Notes under the pieces: generated by a model | What the model was told of the DNA's origin: nothing | Database searches by the model: none | The model's input: only the letters and a program-made list of their open reading frames with translations | Assembly: GCF_000314005.1 (NCBI RefSeq) | Contig: NZ_JH980292.1 | Coordinates: 2,125,725 to 2,189,724 of the forward strand | DNA length: 64,000 bases | Source of the DNA: Spirulina subsalsa PCC 9445 | GTDB taxonomy: Bacteria; Cyanobacteriota; Cyanobacteriia; Cyanobacteriales; Spirulinaceae | Direction: 5' to 3' | In this document: positions 25,183 to 35,423 of the stretch, in pieces | Layout of the letters: every line of letters begins with the position of its first letter | Position numbering within the stretch: the first letter of the stretch is position 1 | Position numbers and translations under genes: made by a program

Positions 25183-26970
25183 TCAAAACCTTCTCCCGGC
25201 ACCCCCCCCACCACTACGACCTCCCCCACGACTCCCCCCACTCCTAGAACTCCGACCTGTGCTGCCGCTACTACGACGACCAGACGAAGAGGAAGAGGAA
25301 GAAGACAGACGGGGAATCACTTCATCATATTCTTTGAGATAGTCGCAACACTGACAAGACTCTGTAATCCTTCTTAATCCGGTACTTGTTTCCGTCGGTC
25401 GTTTAAGTTGTTTCGACTTTTTAGAAACCGTTAATTCTTGACCAACGGGACATTCTAAATAACCATAACCCACCCATCCTTTAGATTGAACATATCCTTT
25501 CAAATAAACATTTTCCCGAGCAACCGTTCCCTCTCCCGGAATGCACCAGCCCTCAAACTTCATGTTACCCAAATCTTGGGCAACTTTTTGATGTTCCGTT
25601 AAAATCAATTGAACCGTTTCATCCTCTAAGCGCTCCATAGGCACTTGAGATTCAGCATCATAAATCGGGATTAAGATATGGCGTTCTTTCTCCATATTAA
25701 ATTGCCATTTTAAAAGGTTACGCGCCAGAGGAAAACACCCTAATCCACTGATGGCAAGACTGGCAAGTATTGCTGATGAAATGCGTCCTAACCCCTCAGT
25801 TAATGCACCCAGTAGCGTCGGCACATATCCCCACACTTCGTCATAATACATTGTCCAAATAAAGAAGAAGCTTAAACTGCCAAAAATCGCCAGAAAAATA
25901 ATCGGGATTGAGGTACTAATCCGTTGATAACGGGGTATCAGCATCCCCAATAGACTGACGGCCAGAATGTCACCGATTAAGTGCCAATCTAAATATAAAA
26001 GTAGGAAAATTACTATCGCCGCACCAATTGGGCAGAAAATCACAATCATTGACCGGGTTGAGGAGTCACTGGTTTTGAGGGTTTCTAGGATTTGGCTTAG
26101 GGTATTGGATTTATACAGTAGGAAAAGAAACAACAAGAGGAGAATCGTCACCCCAGATAACAAGGCAAGGTTAGGGGCAGCATACAAGGTCAAGATAACC
26201 GGAATAGCTGTTAGGGTAAACAAGAGGAAAAATACACTCACTCGTAACCCTAGATAGATGAGTTTTTCCCTCGCTTCAAAGCCTGTTATTTTTGTATAAT
26301 CTCCGAGGTTGACAAAAAGCGGTTCTTGTGATTTTTTGCGAGAAAATTGATAAAAAGGATAGGCAAAAAAGGCGGCAATTCCGCTCAAAATCCAAAGCAG
26401 ATTAGGAACATAAGAAACCGGAGACAAAGTGAAATCAAAGGTTTCATCTTGTACGACTTGAATGAGGGCTTGAGTTCCGGCTAAAATGCCGTTATTAAAA
26501 TCATCATTGCGGAAGTAAGGCACAACATGAGTATCTAAAATTCGCCCCACTCTCCCATCAGGTAAAATGCCTTCCATGCCATACCCAGTTTCAATTTCAA
26601 CGGCTCGATCTCCCACGGAGGTTAAAAATAAAATGCCGTTGTCTTGATCCGCTTTGCCAATGCCCCAACGATTAAATAATTCTGTGGTGAATTGTTTGGG
26701 GGTGAAGTCTTGATTAATTTGCGGTACGGTTACGATGACAATTTCCGCACCGTTTGTCCCTTCGAGGTCGGAAATCATTTGATTTAACTGACGTTCTGTG
26801 GGGCTATCAATGACATTCGCCAAATCTGTCACCCAGTTATTAGAGGTCTGGTAGGGATTCGGTACTTGGTCGGGGGTGAGGGCATAACTCCAACTGGGTT
26901 GTAGGATCAAGCCAAGGATGATGAGAATAAGGGGGAATAAGGCTTTTAGGAGGTGTTGGCGATAGATCAT
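25183..26970 (-). CDS. TPM-domain membrane protein with Ser/Gly/Arg-rich tail
   Basis: 595 residues. Signal peptide or anchor at 1-30 (ends SYA), then a TPM (YgcG/TLP18.3) domain at about 45-195 with VTDLANVIDSPTERQLNQ, GKADQDNGILFLTSVGDRAVEIETGYG and GILPDGRVGRILD. This is followed by about eight hydrophobic helices (about 205-430), a hydrophilic region with a CQCC cysteine cluster near 540, and a tail of about 45 residues of Ser runs and RSGG repeats. Plant and cyanobacterial TPM proteins take part in photosystem II repair; YgcG types are membrane-anchored. The Gly/Ser tail is common in YgcG-like proteins. No operon partner. Confidence 0.85.
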   Translation of the reverse strand: MIYRQHLLKALFPLILIILGLILQPSWSYALTPDQVPNPYQTSNNWVTDLANVIDSPTERQLNQMISDLEGTNGAEIVIVTVPQINQDFTPKQFTTELFNRWGIGKADQDNGILFLTSVGDRAVEIETGYGMEGILPDGRVGRILDTHVVPYFRNDDFNNGILAGTQALIQVVQDETFDFTLSPVSYVPNLLWILSGIAAFFAYPFYQFSRKKSQEPLFVNLGDYTKITGFEAREKLIYLGLRVSVFFLLFTLTAIPVILTLYAAPNLALLSGVTILLLLFLFLLYKSNTLSQILETLKTSDSSTRSMIVIFCPIGAAIVIFLLLYLDWHLIGDILAVSLLGMLIPRYQRISTSIPIIFLAIFGSLSFFFIWTMYYDEVWGYVPTLLGALTEGLGRISSAILASLAISGLGCFPLARNLLKWQFNMEKERHILIPIYDAESQVPMERLEDETVQLILTEHQKVAQDLGNMKFEGWCIPGEGTVARENVYLKGYVQSKGWVGYGYLECPVGQELTVSKKSKQLKRPTETSTGLRRITESCQCCDYLKEYDEVIPRLSSSSSSSSGRRSSGSTGRSSRSGGSRGGGRSGGGGAGRRF

Positions 26971-27075
26971 GATTTCTGCCCCAATTGTAGAGAATATTTT
27001 CTACTCTGCCTTAAGGCTATCAATTCGAGGGATAAAATGGGAGAGTAGCGCAATATCTAAGACCGTTGGGGAATT

Positions 27076-28182
27076 ATGCTCAAGGAAGTGGCGGAAGCAA
27101 TCGAGCGTCAAGATTATAAGCGGGCAACGCAGTTGTTAAAACCCTTGATGGAACAGGAACCGGATAATCTGTGGGTGCGGTTTTATGTGGGGCGGGTACA
27201 GGAGGAAACGGGACGGCGAGAGATGGCGGAAAAGATTTATCGCTATTTGTTGCCGAAAACGACTAATTTTAAGCTGATTAGCCAAATTCGTCAGGCTTTG
27301 CAGCGTTTGGAGGCGATCGCACAACAAGAGAAACAAGCCGCCCTAGAGCAAGCCAAATCAGCCCCCGGCGGCGATAATTTGGGGGTGTTAATCCTCGAAC
27401 CTGTCCCCTCGGAGTTAAAATCAACGGTGGCGGAATCCTTTGCCAAAATTATTAACACCGATGCCTACACCGCCCGTTTACAGATTCCCAGTCGTGGCTG
27501 GCGTTTATATCGCACGGGCTTAATTGGTGAACTGGAATACTATGCCGACTGTTTAAAAGCGTCTCAGATTCCCTGTTTTGCCCTCGCGTTGAATCGTTTG
27601 GATTTAATCCAAGTGTTCGAGGTCAATTATTTCCAAACGGTGGATCAATCGGTGGTGGTTCGTTGTCAAAATAAGGAGCAGCAGGAGGGGAATTTTACCT
27701 TTGATTGGTCCGAGGTGCGGCAACGAGTGGATGGGCGAATCCCTCTGTTTGAATCGGTGGTGGTGTTTGATGCCAGACGCAATCTAAAGCGGAAAACCCA
27801 AACTCAAGATTATGTCCCCTTTTGTGATCTCCATATTCCCAGTCGTCATTGTATTTTGAGATTCTGCGATCGCAATTATCAATTCCGCAAAGGGATTAAT
27901 CTAGAAACTGCCCCAGAAACCACCCCCCATCATTCCCCGGAACAAGAAACCGTCAGCCACCACTGGAAACAACTGACCCGGTTTTTAGATCAACACCTCC
28001 CCGACATTCCCCTCTGGTCAGACTTCAGCACCTTTGCCGACAGTGCCACAGACTTCCGGGAAATGTTAGAGCGTGTTCCGTCCTATGTCAGACTAGAACG
28101 GCGACGACCCAGTGTGTGGGATGCCGCCTTCCAACTTTATAGTGGTTTGGTCTTTTGGCGCGATCGCCTGACCCCTCCCTAA
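27076..28182 (+). CDS. TPR-containing cyanobacterial conserved protein
   Basis: 368 residues. The first 95 residues form two or three TPR-like helical hairpins (ERQDYKRATQLLKPLMEQEPDN, WVRFYVGRVQEETGRREMAEKIY) followed by a Gln/Ala-rich helix. Residues about 105-280 are a mixed alpha/beta domain I do not recognise (LGVLILEPVPSELKSTVAE, CFALALNRLDLIQVFEVNYF). The final 70 residues are again conserved-looking (VWDAAFQLYSGLVFWRDRL). Soluble, probably a scaffold. Function unknown. Confidence 0.8.
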   Translation: MLKEVAEAIERQDYKRATQLLKPLMEQEPDNLWVRFYVGRVQEETGRREMAEKIYRYLLPKTTNFKLISQIRQALQRLEAIAQQEKQAALEQAKSAPGGDNLGVLILEPVPSELKSTVAESFAKIINTDAYTARLQIPSRGWRLYRTGLIGELEYYADCLKASQIPCFALALNRLDLIQVFEVNYFQTVDQSVVVRCQNKEQQEGNFTFDWSEVRQRVDGRIPLFESVVVFDARRNLKRKTQTQDYVPFCDLHIPSRHCILRFCDRNYQFRKGINLETAPETTPHHSPEQETVSHHWKQLTRFLDQHLPDIPLWSDFSTFADSATDFREMLERVPSYVRLERRRPSVWDAAFQLYSGLVFWRDRLTPP

Positions 28183-28345
28183 AGGTTGTTGCACTGGGGA
28201 AAGAAAAGTGGGGTAGACCCTCCCCAAACTTACGATGCTCATGGTTTTTCCCTTAGCTTCCGTCTATCATACCAACACTTTGCAACAATTTGTTACAAAG
28301 TTCCTCAGTTTTCCTGTAAGAGCCAGAATTAATCAATAATGAGTC

Positions 28346-29191
28346 ATGACCCCACCAAACATTAACCTCCCCTACTTCGATTTAATCCTTCAAGGCTTTG
28401 CCGACGGCGACCGTGATCTTGAGCAGGCTTTTGGTCGTCATGTTCACTGGGGGTATTGGGCAGATCCCAGTCATGCCCAGAACACAGCAGAGGATTTTTG
28501 TCAAGCGGCCGAACAACTCACCCACGAAATTTACACCGCCGCCCTAGTGCAGGACGGACAAAGCCTCTTAGATGCCGGATGTGGTTTCGGAGGGACTGTG
28601 GCAAGTATTAATGAGAACTTCCAAAACATGACGCTCACGGGGTTAAATATTGATGAGCGTCAGTTAGAACAAGCGCAACAAAAAGTGACCCCCCAAGGTA
28701 GCAATCAAATCCACTGGGTCGAAGGGAACGCTTGCCAACTGCCTTTTCCCGATGCTTCTTTTGACCGGGTGTTGGCTGTAGAATGTATTTTTCACTTCCC
28801 CGACCGAGGGCAATTTTTCCGGGAGGCCTTCCGGGTGTTAAAACCGGGGGGCTATTTAGCCCTATCGGATTTCGTGCCGCAAGCTTGGTTTGCGCCCTTG
28901 ATTGCCTTACAACTCCAATTCCAAAACGGTGGCTTTTATGGGCGTTCTGATGCGACCTATGCTCTAGAAGACTATCAACGCTTGGCGGCTGAGGTGGGAT
29001 TCCAGACCCATATTGAGCGGGATATTACAGGAAATACCCTCCCCACCTATGACTTTTTGCTCAAGTTTGGCGCTCGCAATGGTTATGACTGGTCACAGTT
29101 CCCCGCTTTTGCAGAAACCTTGACCATTGCCTTAGTGAGTCGTCTTTGGTTGGTGAAATATATGATTCTCGCCTATCAAAAGCCCATTTAG
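28346..29191 (+). CDS. SAM-dependent methyltransferase (tocopherol/small-molecule type)
   Basis: 281 residues. Motif I LLDAGCGFGGTVASINE, motif II region GLNIDERQLEQAQQKV, then FPDASFDRVLAVECIFHFPD and RVLKPGGYLALSDF. The N-terminal FGRHVHWGYWADP is shared with gamma-tocopherol, sarcosine and related small-molecule methyltransferases. Substrate not determinable. An ATG seven bases upstream (28339) is out of frame. Convergent with clpC, separated by a G/C-run repeat. Confidence 0.88.
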   Translation: MTPPNINLPYFDLILQGFADGDRDLEQAFGRHVHWGYWADPSHAQNTAEDFCQAAEQLTHEIYTAALVQDGQSLLDAGCGFGGTVASINENFQNMTLTGLNIDERQLEQAQQKVTPQGSNQIHWVEGNACQLPFPDASFDRVLAVECIFHFPDRGQFFREAFRVLKPGGYLALSDFVPQAWFAPLIALQLQFQNGGFYGRSDATYALEDYQRLAAEVGFQTHIERDITGNTLPTYDFLLKFGARNGYDWSQFPAFAETLTIALVSRLWLVKYMILAYQKPI

Positions 29192-29205
29192 CTCAATGGG
29201 GAACA

Positions 29206-29293
29206 GGGAACGGGGAGCAGGGGGGCAGGGGAGAGGGGGAGTTGATAATTATTAACTATTCCCGACTCCCGACTCCCGACTCCCGACTCCCTA
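29206..29293. repeat. STRR-like repeat between convergent genes
   Basis: GGGAACGGGGAGCAGG and GAGAGGGGGAG, then a near-palindrome GTTGATAATTATTAAC, then four tandem CCCGACT units. The two arms can pair; the element could terminate both flanking transcripts. Confidence 0.7.
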
Positions 29294-29313
29294 GCACCTA
29301 TTCTTCCTCCAGA

Positions 29314-31671
29314 CTACCCCACCGCTTGCAGGAGTCGTCCCCTTTGACTGGCGGATAGAACTGTCACCTGACCATCATCATCCACATCCGCGATGACCGT
29401 TTCTTTGGGCAGGAGTTGACCTGTGAGGATAGCTTCCGCCAGACTGTCCTCTAACAAGTTCATAATGGCACGACGGAGCGGCCTTGCGCCTTGGCTGGGA
29501 TTGTAGCCGACGTTGGCGACTAAATCCTTAAAGGCTTCGGTGACTTGCAAGGGGAGGTCATGCTGTTCTAGGAGGCGATCGCACACTTCCTGTAATAAAA
29601 TATCCGCAATCTGCTTGACCTCATCTTGGTTCAGTTGTCGGAAGACAATAATTTCATCTAAACGGTTGAGAAATTCTGGCCGGAAATAATTTTTCATTTC
29701 GTCCATGACCTTCGTCCGCAGTTGCTGATATTCTGCTTCGCTGTCGTTGTCGGTCAAGTCAAACCCTAAACCACTGCCGCCTTTTTCAATCACTTTTGAC
29801 CCAATATTAGAAGTCATAATGATTAAAGTGTTTTTAAAGTCCACTACCCGGCCTTGAGAATCCGTTAAACGTCCCTCGTCCAACAATTGCAGCAGGACAT
29901 TAAACACATCGGGATGAGCTTTTTCAATTTCGTCAAACAGAATCACGGTGTAGGGTTTCCGTCGCACCGCTTCGGTTAATTGTCCCCCTTCGTCATAGCC
30001 AATATAACCCGGAGGAGAACCAATCAGTTTCGAGATAGTATGGGATTCCATAAATTCCGACATATCCACCCGAATCATAGAATCTGGGTCGCCAAACAGG
30101 AATTTAGCTAAGGCTTTAGTGAGTTCGGTTTTCCCTACTCCCGTCGGTCCAGAGAAGACGAAACTAGCGATGGGGCGTTTGGGGTCTTTCATGCCCACTC
30201 TAGCCCGACGAATCGCCCGAGCAACGGCACTGACGGCATCATTTTGACCAATCAGGCGCTCGTGTAAGCGGGCTTCAAGGTGTAAGAGCATTTCGGACTC
30301 CGGCTGAGTCAGTTTATGGACCGGAACGCCAGTCCAAGAGGCGACAATTTCGGCAATTTCTTCCTCATTCACAATGGGGGTGGGTAAAGTGTGGGCTTCA
30401 GGGTGCAGTTTTTTCTCAATGGAGTCTCGCACATGAACCCGGGAGCCGGCTTCATCAATCAAATCAATGGCTTTGTCTGGGAGGAAGCGATCGCTAATAT
30501 ACCGATCGGAGAACTGGGCGGCCGCGACGAGGGCAGCATTGGAGATGGCGACTTTGTGGTGTTCTTCATAACGCGATCGCAAGCCAAACAAAATCTCAAT
30601 CGTCTCACTCACCGAAGGCTCATCAATCGTCACAGGCTGAAAACGTCGTTCTAGAGCCGCATCCCGTTCAATGTGTTTGCGGTACTCATCTAGCGTCGTA
30701 GTCCCCAGACACTGCATTTCACCCCGAGCCAGGGCGGGTTTTAACATACTGGCCGCGTCCACACTGCCCCCAATTGCTCCAGCGCCCACTAAATTATGAA
30801 TCTCATCAATCACTAGGATAATATTGCCCACCTGTTTCACTTCTTGAATGATGGACTTGAGCCGTTCCTCAAATTCACCCCGGAAGCGAGTCCCGGCAAT
30901 CAGCGCCCCCATATCCAGGGCAATCACTTGTTTTCCCTGTACCAATTCCGGCACATCGTTGTTTACAATCCGTTGGGCGAGTCCTTCTGCGATCGCCGTT
31001 TTACCCACCCCCGGCTCTCCCACCAACACCGGGTTATTTTTCGTCCGTCTGCCCAAAATTTGAATCGTGCGTTCCAACTCCCGTTCTCGCCCTACCATAG
31101 GGTCTAATTTCCCCCCTTGGGCTAACTGGGTCAAGTTCGTGCTGAACTCCTCTAATTTAGGCTTAGACATCGGAGCCATGCCGCCAAAAATTGACCCCTC
31201 TTGCCGACTCCCCATTGAGGGAGCGCTAGAAGTCGCCGTTTCCCCTAAACGGCGGATAATTTCGGTGCGAATTTGCAGAGGATTAATCCCCAACTTCTCC
31301 AACACCTTAGCCGCTACACTATCTTGTTCTTTAACAATGGCCAGCAGTAAATGCTCCGTGCCGATGTAGGTATGTCCCAGTTGGCGCGCTTCCTCAAAGG
31401 ACTGTTCAAAGACCTGTTTTGCCTTGGGAGTAAAAGGAATATTAGAGGGCGCATAGCCCGGGCCGCGACCAATCAAGCCGTCCACCGCCTGCCGAGCCTC
31501 TTTCAGAGTAATGCCTAGAGTTCTGAGAACTTGAGACGCAAGTGCGGTTCCTTCCCCAATCAGGCCGAGGAGCAACTGTTCTGTTCCCACCAGATTATGT
31601 CCGGTACGTCGGGCTTCTTCTTGGGCAAGCATCACAGCTTTAATGGCAGTGTCAATAAAATGTTCAAACAT
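29314..31671 (-). CDS. clpC: ClpC-type AAA+ unfoldase lacking the M domain
   Basis: 785 residues, about 35-55 shorter than typical cyanobacterial ClpC. Clp_N repeats (1-145), D1 with Walker A GEPGVGKT (218-225) and Walker B VIDE (287-290), D2 with Walker A GPTGVGKT (508-515), ClpP-binding loop SGLGFDL, and a C-terminal D2-small domain. Between DEAGSRV (ends 412) and [13 protein letters not shown] (434 on) there are only about 21 residues ([18 protein letters not shown]); canonical ClpC/ClpB/ClpE have a coiled-coil M domain here. It should still unfold substrates for ClpP but without M-domain control. Probably a second ClpC paralogue. ATG at 31671. Confidence 0.93.
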   Translation of the reverse strand: MFEHFIDTAIKAVMLAQEEARRTGHNLVGTEQLLLGLIGEGTALASQVLRTLGITLKEARQAVDGLIGRGPGYAPSNIPFTPKAKQVFEQSFEEARQLGHTYIGTEHLLLAIVKEQDSVAAKVLEKLGINPLQIRTEIIRRLGETATSSAPSMGSRQEGSIFGGMAPMSKPKLEEFSTNLTQLAQGGKLDPMVGRERELERTIQILGRRTKNNPVLVGEPGVGKTAIAEGLAQRIVNNDVPELVQGKQVIALDMGALIAGTRFRGEFEERLKSIIQEVKQVGNIILVIDEIHNLVGAGAIGGSVDAASMLKPALARGEMQCLGTTTLDEYRKHIERDAALERRFQPVTIDEPSVSETIEILFGLRSRYEEHHKVAISNAALVAAAQFSDRYISDRFLPDKAIDLIDEAGSRVHVRDSIEKKLHPEAHTLPTPIVNEEEIAEIVASWTGVPVHKLTQPESEMLLHLEARLHERLIGQNDAVSAVARAIRRARVGMKDPKRPIASFVFSGPTGVGKTELTKALAKFLFGDPDSMIRVDMSEFMESHTISKLIGSPPGYIGYDEGGQLTEAVRRKPYTVILFDEIEKAHPDVFNVLLQLLDEGRLTDSQGRVVDFKNTLIIMTSNIGSKVIEKGGSGLGFDLTDNDSEAEYQQLRTKVMDEMKNYFRPEFLNRLDEIIVFRQLNQDEVKQIADILLQEVCDRLLEQHDLPLQVTEAFKDLVANVGYNPSQGARPLRRAIMNLLEDSLAEAILTGQLLPKETVIADVDDDGQVTVLSASQRGRLLQAVG

Positions 31672-32334
31672 AATAGCGGCAGTGATTAATGGACGGTGGA
31701 CTGACTACTGTTAACTTTCTTTCTCTACTCTATCGATTCAGGATACAACTTCCGTAGGGGTATATTCCGTACCCATTGGGGGGGGATCAACTAACAGTCA
31801 ACCGGAATCCTGGCTGATCGATCTCAATAAGCATCTCAATAACTATCGATCTCAATTGGGTTAAGGCAGGACAGGCATCGGGGTTAATACACCAAAGCAA
31901 TCTAGGCAACAATTCCAGAGGCTTCCGATCATTTCTCCTTAATTCTACAATTCCCCATTAACAACTACCAATGATCACCCATCAATTTCTATTATTTTCA
32001 TTTTTCCCTTACTTACAGCTTTTTCACCAGTCACCTACCACATTCCCCTGACCCTAAATCCCCCTCCCAGAAAGCGAGAGAGACTTTCAGATCCGATCGG
32101 ATTATTTCTGGACAGGCTGTAAGAGTGTAGCGGAAGGCCTTAGCTTTGAAATATTGTCCACCCAGACCCTAATAACTTAATCAAACATCAAATAATTTCA
32201 TTAAGATTAATGAACTAAATGACCCAAATGAGACACTTTTTGAGTTTTGCCGATTCCTGACTGGGGAGCAGGGGAGAGGTAATAGGTAATGGAGAATACT
32301 AATCAACTCCCGACTCCCCTGTTCCCTGTAGTCC
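31672..32334. other. 663-base non-coding region between clpC and folE
   Basis: No credible gene. It contains clusters of ATCGATCTCAATAA-like direct repeats (about 31817-31860) and, at 32262-32334, a G-run/C-run repeat beside the folE stop. The clpC promoter probably lies near 31690-31760, but I cannot mark it. Confidence 0.5.
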
Positions 32335-33057
32335 CTAAAAACTGGGTTGGTGACGAATTAAACTGAGGAACTCCTCACGAGTTTTTTGCTCCTCTTGGAA
32401 AACACCCACCATAGCACTGGTGACAGTCCAAGAACCCGGTTTTTGTACCCCGCGCATCACCATACACATATGACTCGCTTCCATAACTACAGCCACCCCT
32501 TGAGGATCTAAAATCTCTTGAATCGCTTCAGCCACTTGACGAGTTAACCGTTCTTGAACTTGTAAACGACGAGCATACATTTCCACAATGCGCGCCAATT
32601 TACTTAAACCCACTACCTTCTGATTAGGGATATAGGCGACGTGGATTTTCCCCATAAAAGGTAACATATGGTGTTCACATAAACTGAACACATCAATATC
32701 CCGCACTAAAACCATTTCGTTGTGTCCTTCGTCAAAAATTGCCCCATTGACGATGGTTTCTAAGGATTGGGTATATCCTTGAGTTAAAAACTGCATGGCT
32801 TCGGCTACCCGTTTGGGGGTCTTCAGCAACCCTTCTCGTTCGGGATCTTCTCCAACCCCTTCGAGAATTTTTTTCACAGCCTCCATCATTTCGGCTTTAG
32901 CTTCTTCTGTCACCGGACGAGGTTGGGCATTTTGACCGTTGTGAGTAGCTCGATCGGGACGACTCACGATCCCGGCGGGAGAATTCACAGAAAGGACTCC
33001 ATTGCTTTTTACAGAAAGAGTTGAACCGTTGGAACCATTTGCGGCAGTAATTGTCAT
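32335..33057 (-). CDS. folE: GTP cyclohydrolase I
   Basis: 240 residues. A variable Ser/Asn-rich N-terminal extension (1-50) precedes the conserved core. Zinc ligands Cys and His are in [10 protein letters not shown] and the later Cys in [12 protein letters not shown]; the substrate motifs [26 protein letters not shown] are intact. It converts GTP to 7,8-dihydroneopterin triphosphate for folate and pterin synthesis. ATG at 33057. No adjacent pathway genes. Confidence 0.96.
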   Translation of the reverse strand: MTITAANGSNGSTLSVKSNGVLSVNSPAGIVSRPDRATHNGQNAQPRPVTEEAKAEMMEAVKKILEGVGEDPEREGLLKTPKRVAEAMQFLTQGYTQSLETIVNGAIFDEGHNEMVLVRDIDVFSLCEHHMLPFMGKIHVAYIPNQKVVGLSKLARIVEMYARRLQVQERLTRQVAEAIQEILDPQGVAVVMEASHMCMVMRGVQKPGSWTVTSAMVGVFQEEQKTREEFLSLIRHQPSF

Positions 33058-33732
33058 AACAGAATTAGGAAAGAAAATCCTTTAAATTGGAGAGGACAAG
33101 GTGAGGAAAGACTCCTCAAACGAACACAGTAAACCAATCACTCCTGCACTGAGAGCGTTTTAACCCAGAGTGTTGGGGAGTGGTGCTGGGGCGCGATTCT
33201 CGTGACGAGACGCTACGCGATTCCTAGGTCATGCTAGGAGAACGCCTGAGCTACGACTACTCACGGGTTTGTTACAGGTAGTCATAAGCCAACAATCTCC
33301 CCCCTGCGCAGAGACATTCGGTTTTTGGGATGATCCCTTGAGTTTGGGAAACTGAATCAAACCAGCGCACTACAATCACCCATTACTAGCCCTGTGAGAT
33401 GAACTCATCGGATGGAAATTCATGGGTCTTGGGGAAAGTGCTGTTTATACACCACAGGCATGATCTGCATTCGAGTTAAACTCTCGGGTCTTGCCATGGG
33501 ATGAACATTGAAAAAATGCTCAAAACTAAACTGAATGTAAATAAATTGTTACATTCGACAGTATACCATTTTCTAGGGCGCGTCTTAGGCATTCTCAGGA
33601 AGTAGATTCCGAACTTTCGCTCCCCATTTCTCCCCCCTCTTGCTACTTGACAAATAAGCCCGTTTGGGTGGCTGGGGAACAGGTCATCGTGATGAGTGAG
33701 TCGCAGTGGGGACTTTCTCCGCAAGCCCCAGT
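33058..33732. other. 675-base non-coding region upstream of folE
   Basis: No coding sequence I can support. Includes a repeat at 33193-33218 (reverse complement of GCGTAGCGTCTCGTCACGAGAATCGC), related to the palindromic family, and an AT-rich stretch around 33530-33570 that could hold a minus-strand promoter. The length leaves room for a small RNA, which I could not identify. Confidence 0.45.
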
Positions 33733-34881
33733 TCACGTTCCCCACTCTCGGCGTTTATCCAATAACATGGAAGGAGCAGCAACGAGGCGATCGCGTCCTT
33801 GAGCTTTAGCGCGGTACAACGCTTGATCCGCCGCCGTGATCAGGACTTCTGGTTGTTCTTGGGACGTAGGAATTAAAGAGGCAATCCCGAGGCTTAAACT
33901 CACATAGGGACTGACTGGGGACTCAGCATGGGGCAATTCTAAGGTTTTAATCTGCGATCGCATCAACTCCGCCACCTGAATCGCCCCCTCTAGAGGCGTA
34001 TTAGGCAAAATCGCCACAAACTCCTCCCCCCCATAACGCGCCACCAAATCCCCCGGACGGTTCACACTAACCGCTAAAGCCCCCGCCACCTGTTGAAGAC
34101 AAATATCCCCCGCCTGATGCCCATAATGGTCGTTATAACGTTTAAAATAGTCCACATCACACAAAATCAAGGATAAGGGCTGCCGTTCCCGCGCCATTCG
34201 TCGCCATTCATCCCCCAAAACTTGATCAAAACGGCGACGGTTCGCAATTTGGGTTAAACCGTCCATCGAAGCCATCCGTTCCAAAGCCGCCAAAGCCTGT
34301 TGACGCTCCGTAATATCCACCCCCACAATAAAAGCCGCTTGATTATTGTTGTATTTTTGCCCCACAATAAGATAGGATCGGGGTTCACCCCTTATAATTG
34401 AGGTAATTTCCTGAAACGCCTCCCGCTCAGACCCCTCAAAAAACTGGCAAATAAACTTATAAAACTCAGACCCCGTTCCCATAAAGCCAATATCACGACC
34501 GATAAAGTCTTCAGGGGTTAAGTTGAACATTTGAGCGAGGTTGCGGTTAACTCCTAAATAACGTAAATCCGAACTCACCCACGATACAATCCCCGGCACC
34601 GCGCCTAAAATGGCTTCGAGTTGATCCTTCGCCGTGCGTAGTTCCTCCTCCGCTTTAGCCCGTTCTGTTGCTTCGGCTAAAAGCTGTTCCGTCAGGCTCA
34701 ACAGAGCCGCGTTTTTCGTCTCGATTTTCTGCAATAAATCCCGCTTGCTGTCTTGGGTTTCTGGTTGTGAAGCCGGGGGAATGTCCTCTAGCAGACTGTC
34801 TGCTTCCTCCGCGAGTTGGCACTCTAATTCTAAAACCCGTTGACGATGATATTGGAGTTCCTGGAGCAGTTGGGTTTTCAT
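33733..34881 (-). CDS. PAS-GGDEF diguanylate cyclase
   Basis: 382 residues from ATG 34881; an upstream TTG 34902 is less likely. Coiled coil at about 1-95, PAS domain at about 90-195 (GAVPGIVSWVSSDLRYLGVNRN...FIVGVDITERQQ), then GGDEF at about 205-372: DGLTQIANRRRFD, CDVDYFKRYNDHYGHQAGD, and the active site RYGGEEF. An RxxD inhibitory site (RPGD) sits five residues before GGEEF, so product inhibition by c-di-GMP is expected. No membrane helices: a cytoplasmic sensor. Confidence 0.94.
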   Translation of the reverse strand: MKTQLLQELQYHRQRVLELECQLAEEADSLLEDIPPASQPETQDSKRDLLQKIETKNAALLSLTEQLLAEATERAKAEEELRTAKDQLEAILGAVPGIVSWVSSDLRYLGVNRNLAQMFNLTPEDFIGRDIGFMGTGSEFYKFICQFFEGSEREAFQEITSIIRGEPRSYLIVGQKYNNNQAAFIVGVDITERQQALAALERMASMDGLTQIANRRRFDQVLGDEWRRMARERQPLSLILCDVDYFKRYNDHYGHQAGDICLQQVAGALAVSVNRPGDLVARYGGEEFVAILPNTPLEGAIQVAELMRSQIKTLELPHAESPVSPYVSLSLGIASLIPTSQEQPEVLITAADQALYRAKAQGRDRLVAAPSMLLDKRREWGT

Positions 34882-35423
34882 TGCAATTTCAGGATGGAAC
34901 AAAATAAGAGCTTCTCAGTTACTGAGAGTTCAGACGGATTACCCCCTGTTTTGAGCCTTGCTTGATTCCTAATGTAACCCTTCCGCCTCCTTGTTTCCTC
35001 TGTTCTTTGTCGGATTGATGGAGATCAAGAAAAATCCGTGACGAATCTCTTAAGAAATGTTACAATACTTAACATAAATGTAAAAAATTGCCATCTGCGC
35101 AACAGTTTGTTTGGAAAGGCAGCCCCTAAACTTGTTTGTAAACGTTCGGAAAGTTAACTCTATGTTGCGGAGGAATGATACAATGAGGGTTTTTGAGTTT
35201 ATTTGCTCCCCTCGAACAATCGAGTTGAATCGTCCTTACCCCCTTGGTTCAATCTGAATTTTAGCCGTCTGCGGTTAACCTGTGGTTCATGTCTCTGGGA
35301 ATGTGTTCTGCCCTTAGACTCTCTCTCCTAGCTTAATCATCCTTCAACAAATTTCTTTAAGAAAACGGGGGAAAGGTCGAAGCCTGAACCCATTGGTTAA
35401 AATCTCTAGTCCCATTGTCAATC
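34882..35423. other. Long 5' region upstream of the sigma factor gene
   Basis: 540 bases without a gene, AT-rich around 35050-35220. It includes TACAAT within ATGATACAATG (about 35178-35186), a plausible -10 hexamer for the sigma gene, and earlier TGTTACAATACTTAACA. No convincing -35 was found. A long untranslated leader is therefore likely. Confidence 0.4.

Noticed and set aside
25147-25377. Plus-strand frames rich in Pro/Thr/Arg at the end of the TPM gene
   Set aside because: They are antisense to the Ser/Gly/Arg-rich tail of the TPM protein; low complexity explains the open frames.
33058-33732. Possible 6S RNA or tmRNA in the long spacer before folE
   Set aside because: I found no tRNA-like ends, no tag frame and no convincing 6S-type closed stem, so I do not call an RNA gene.
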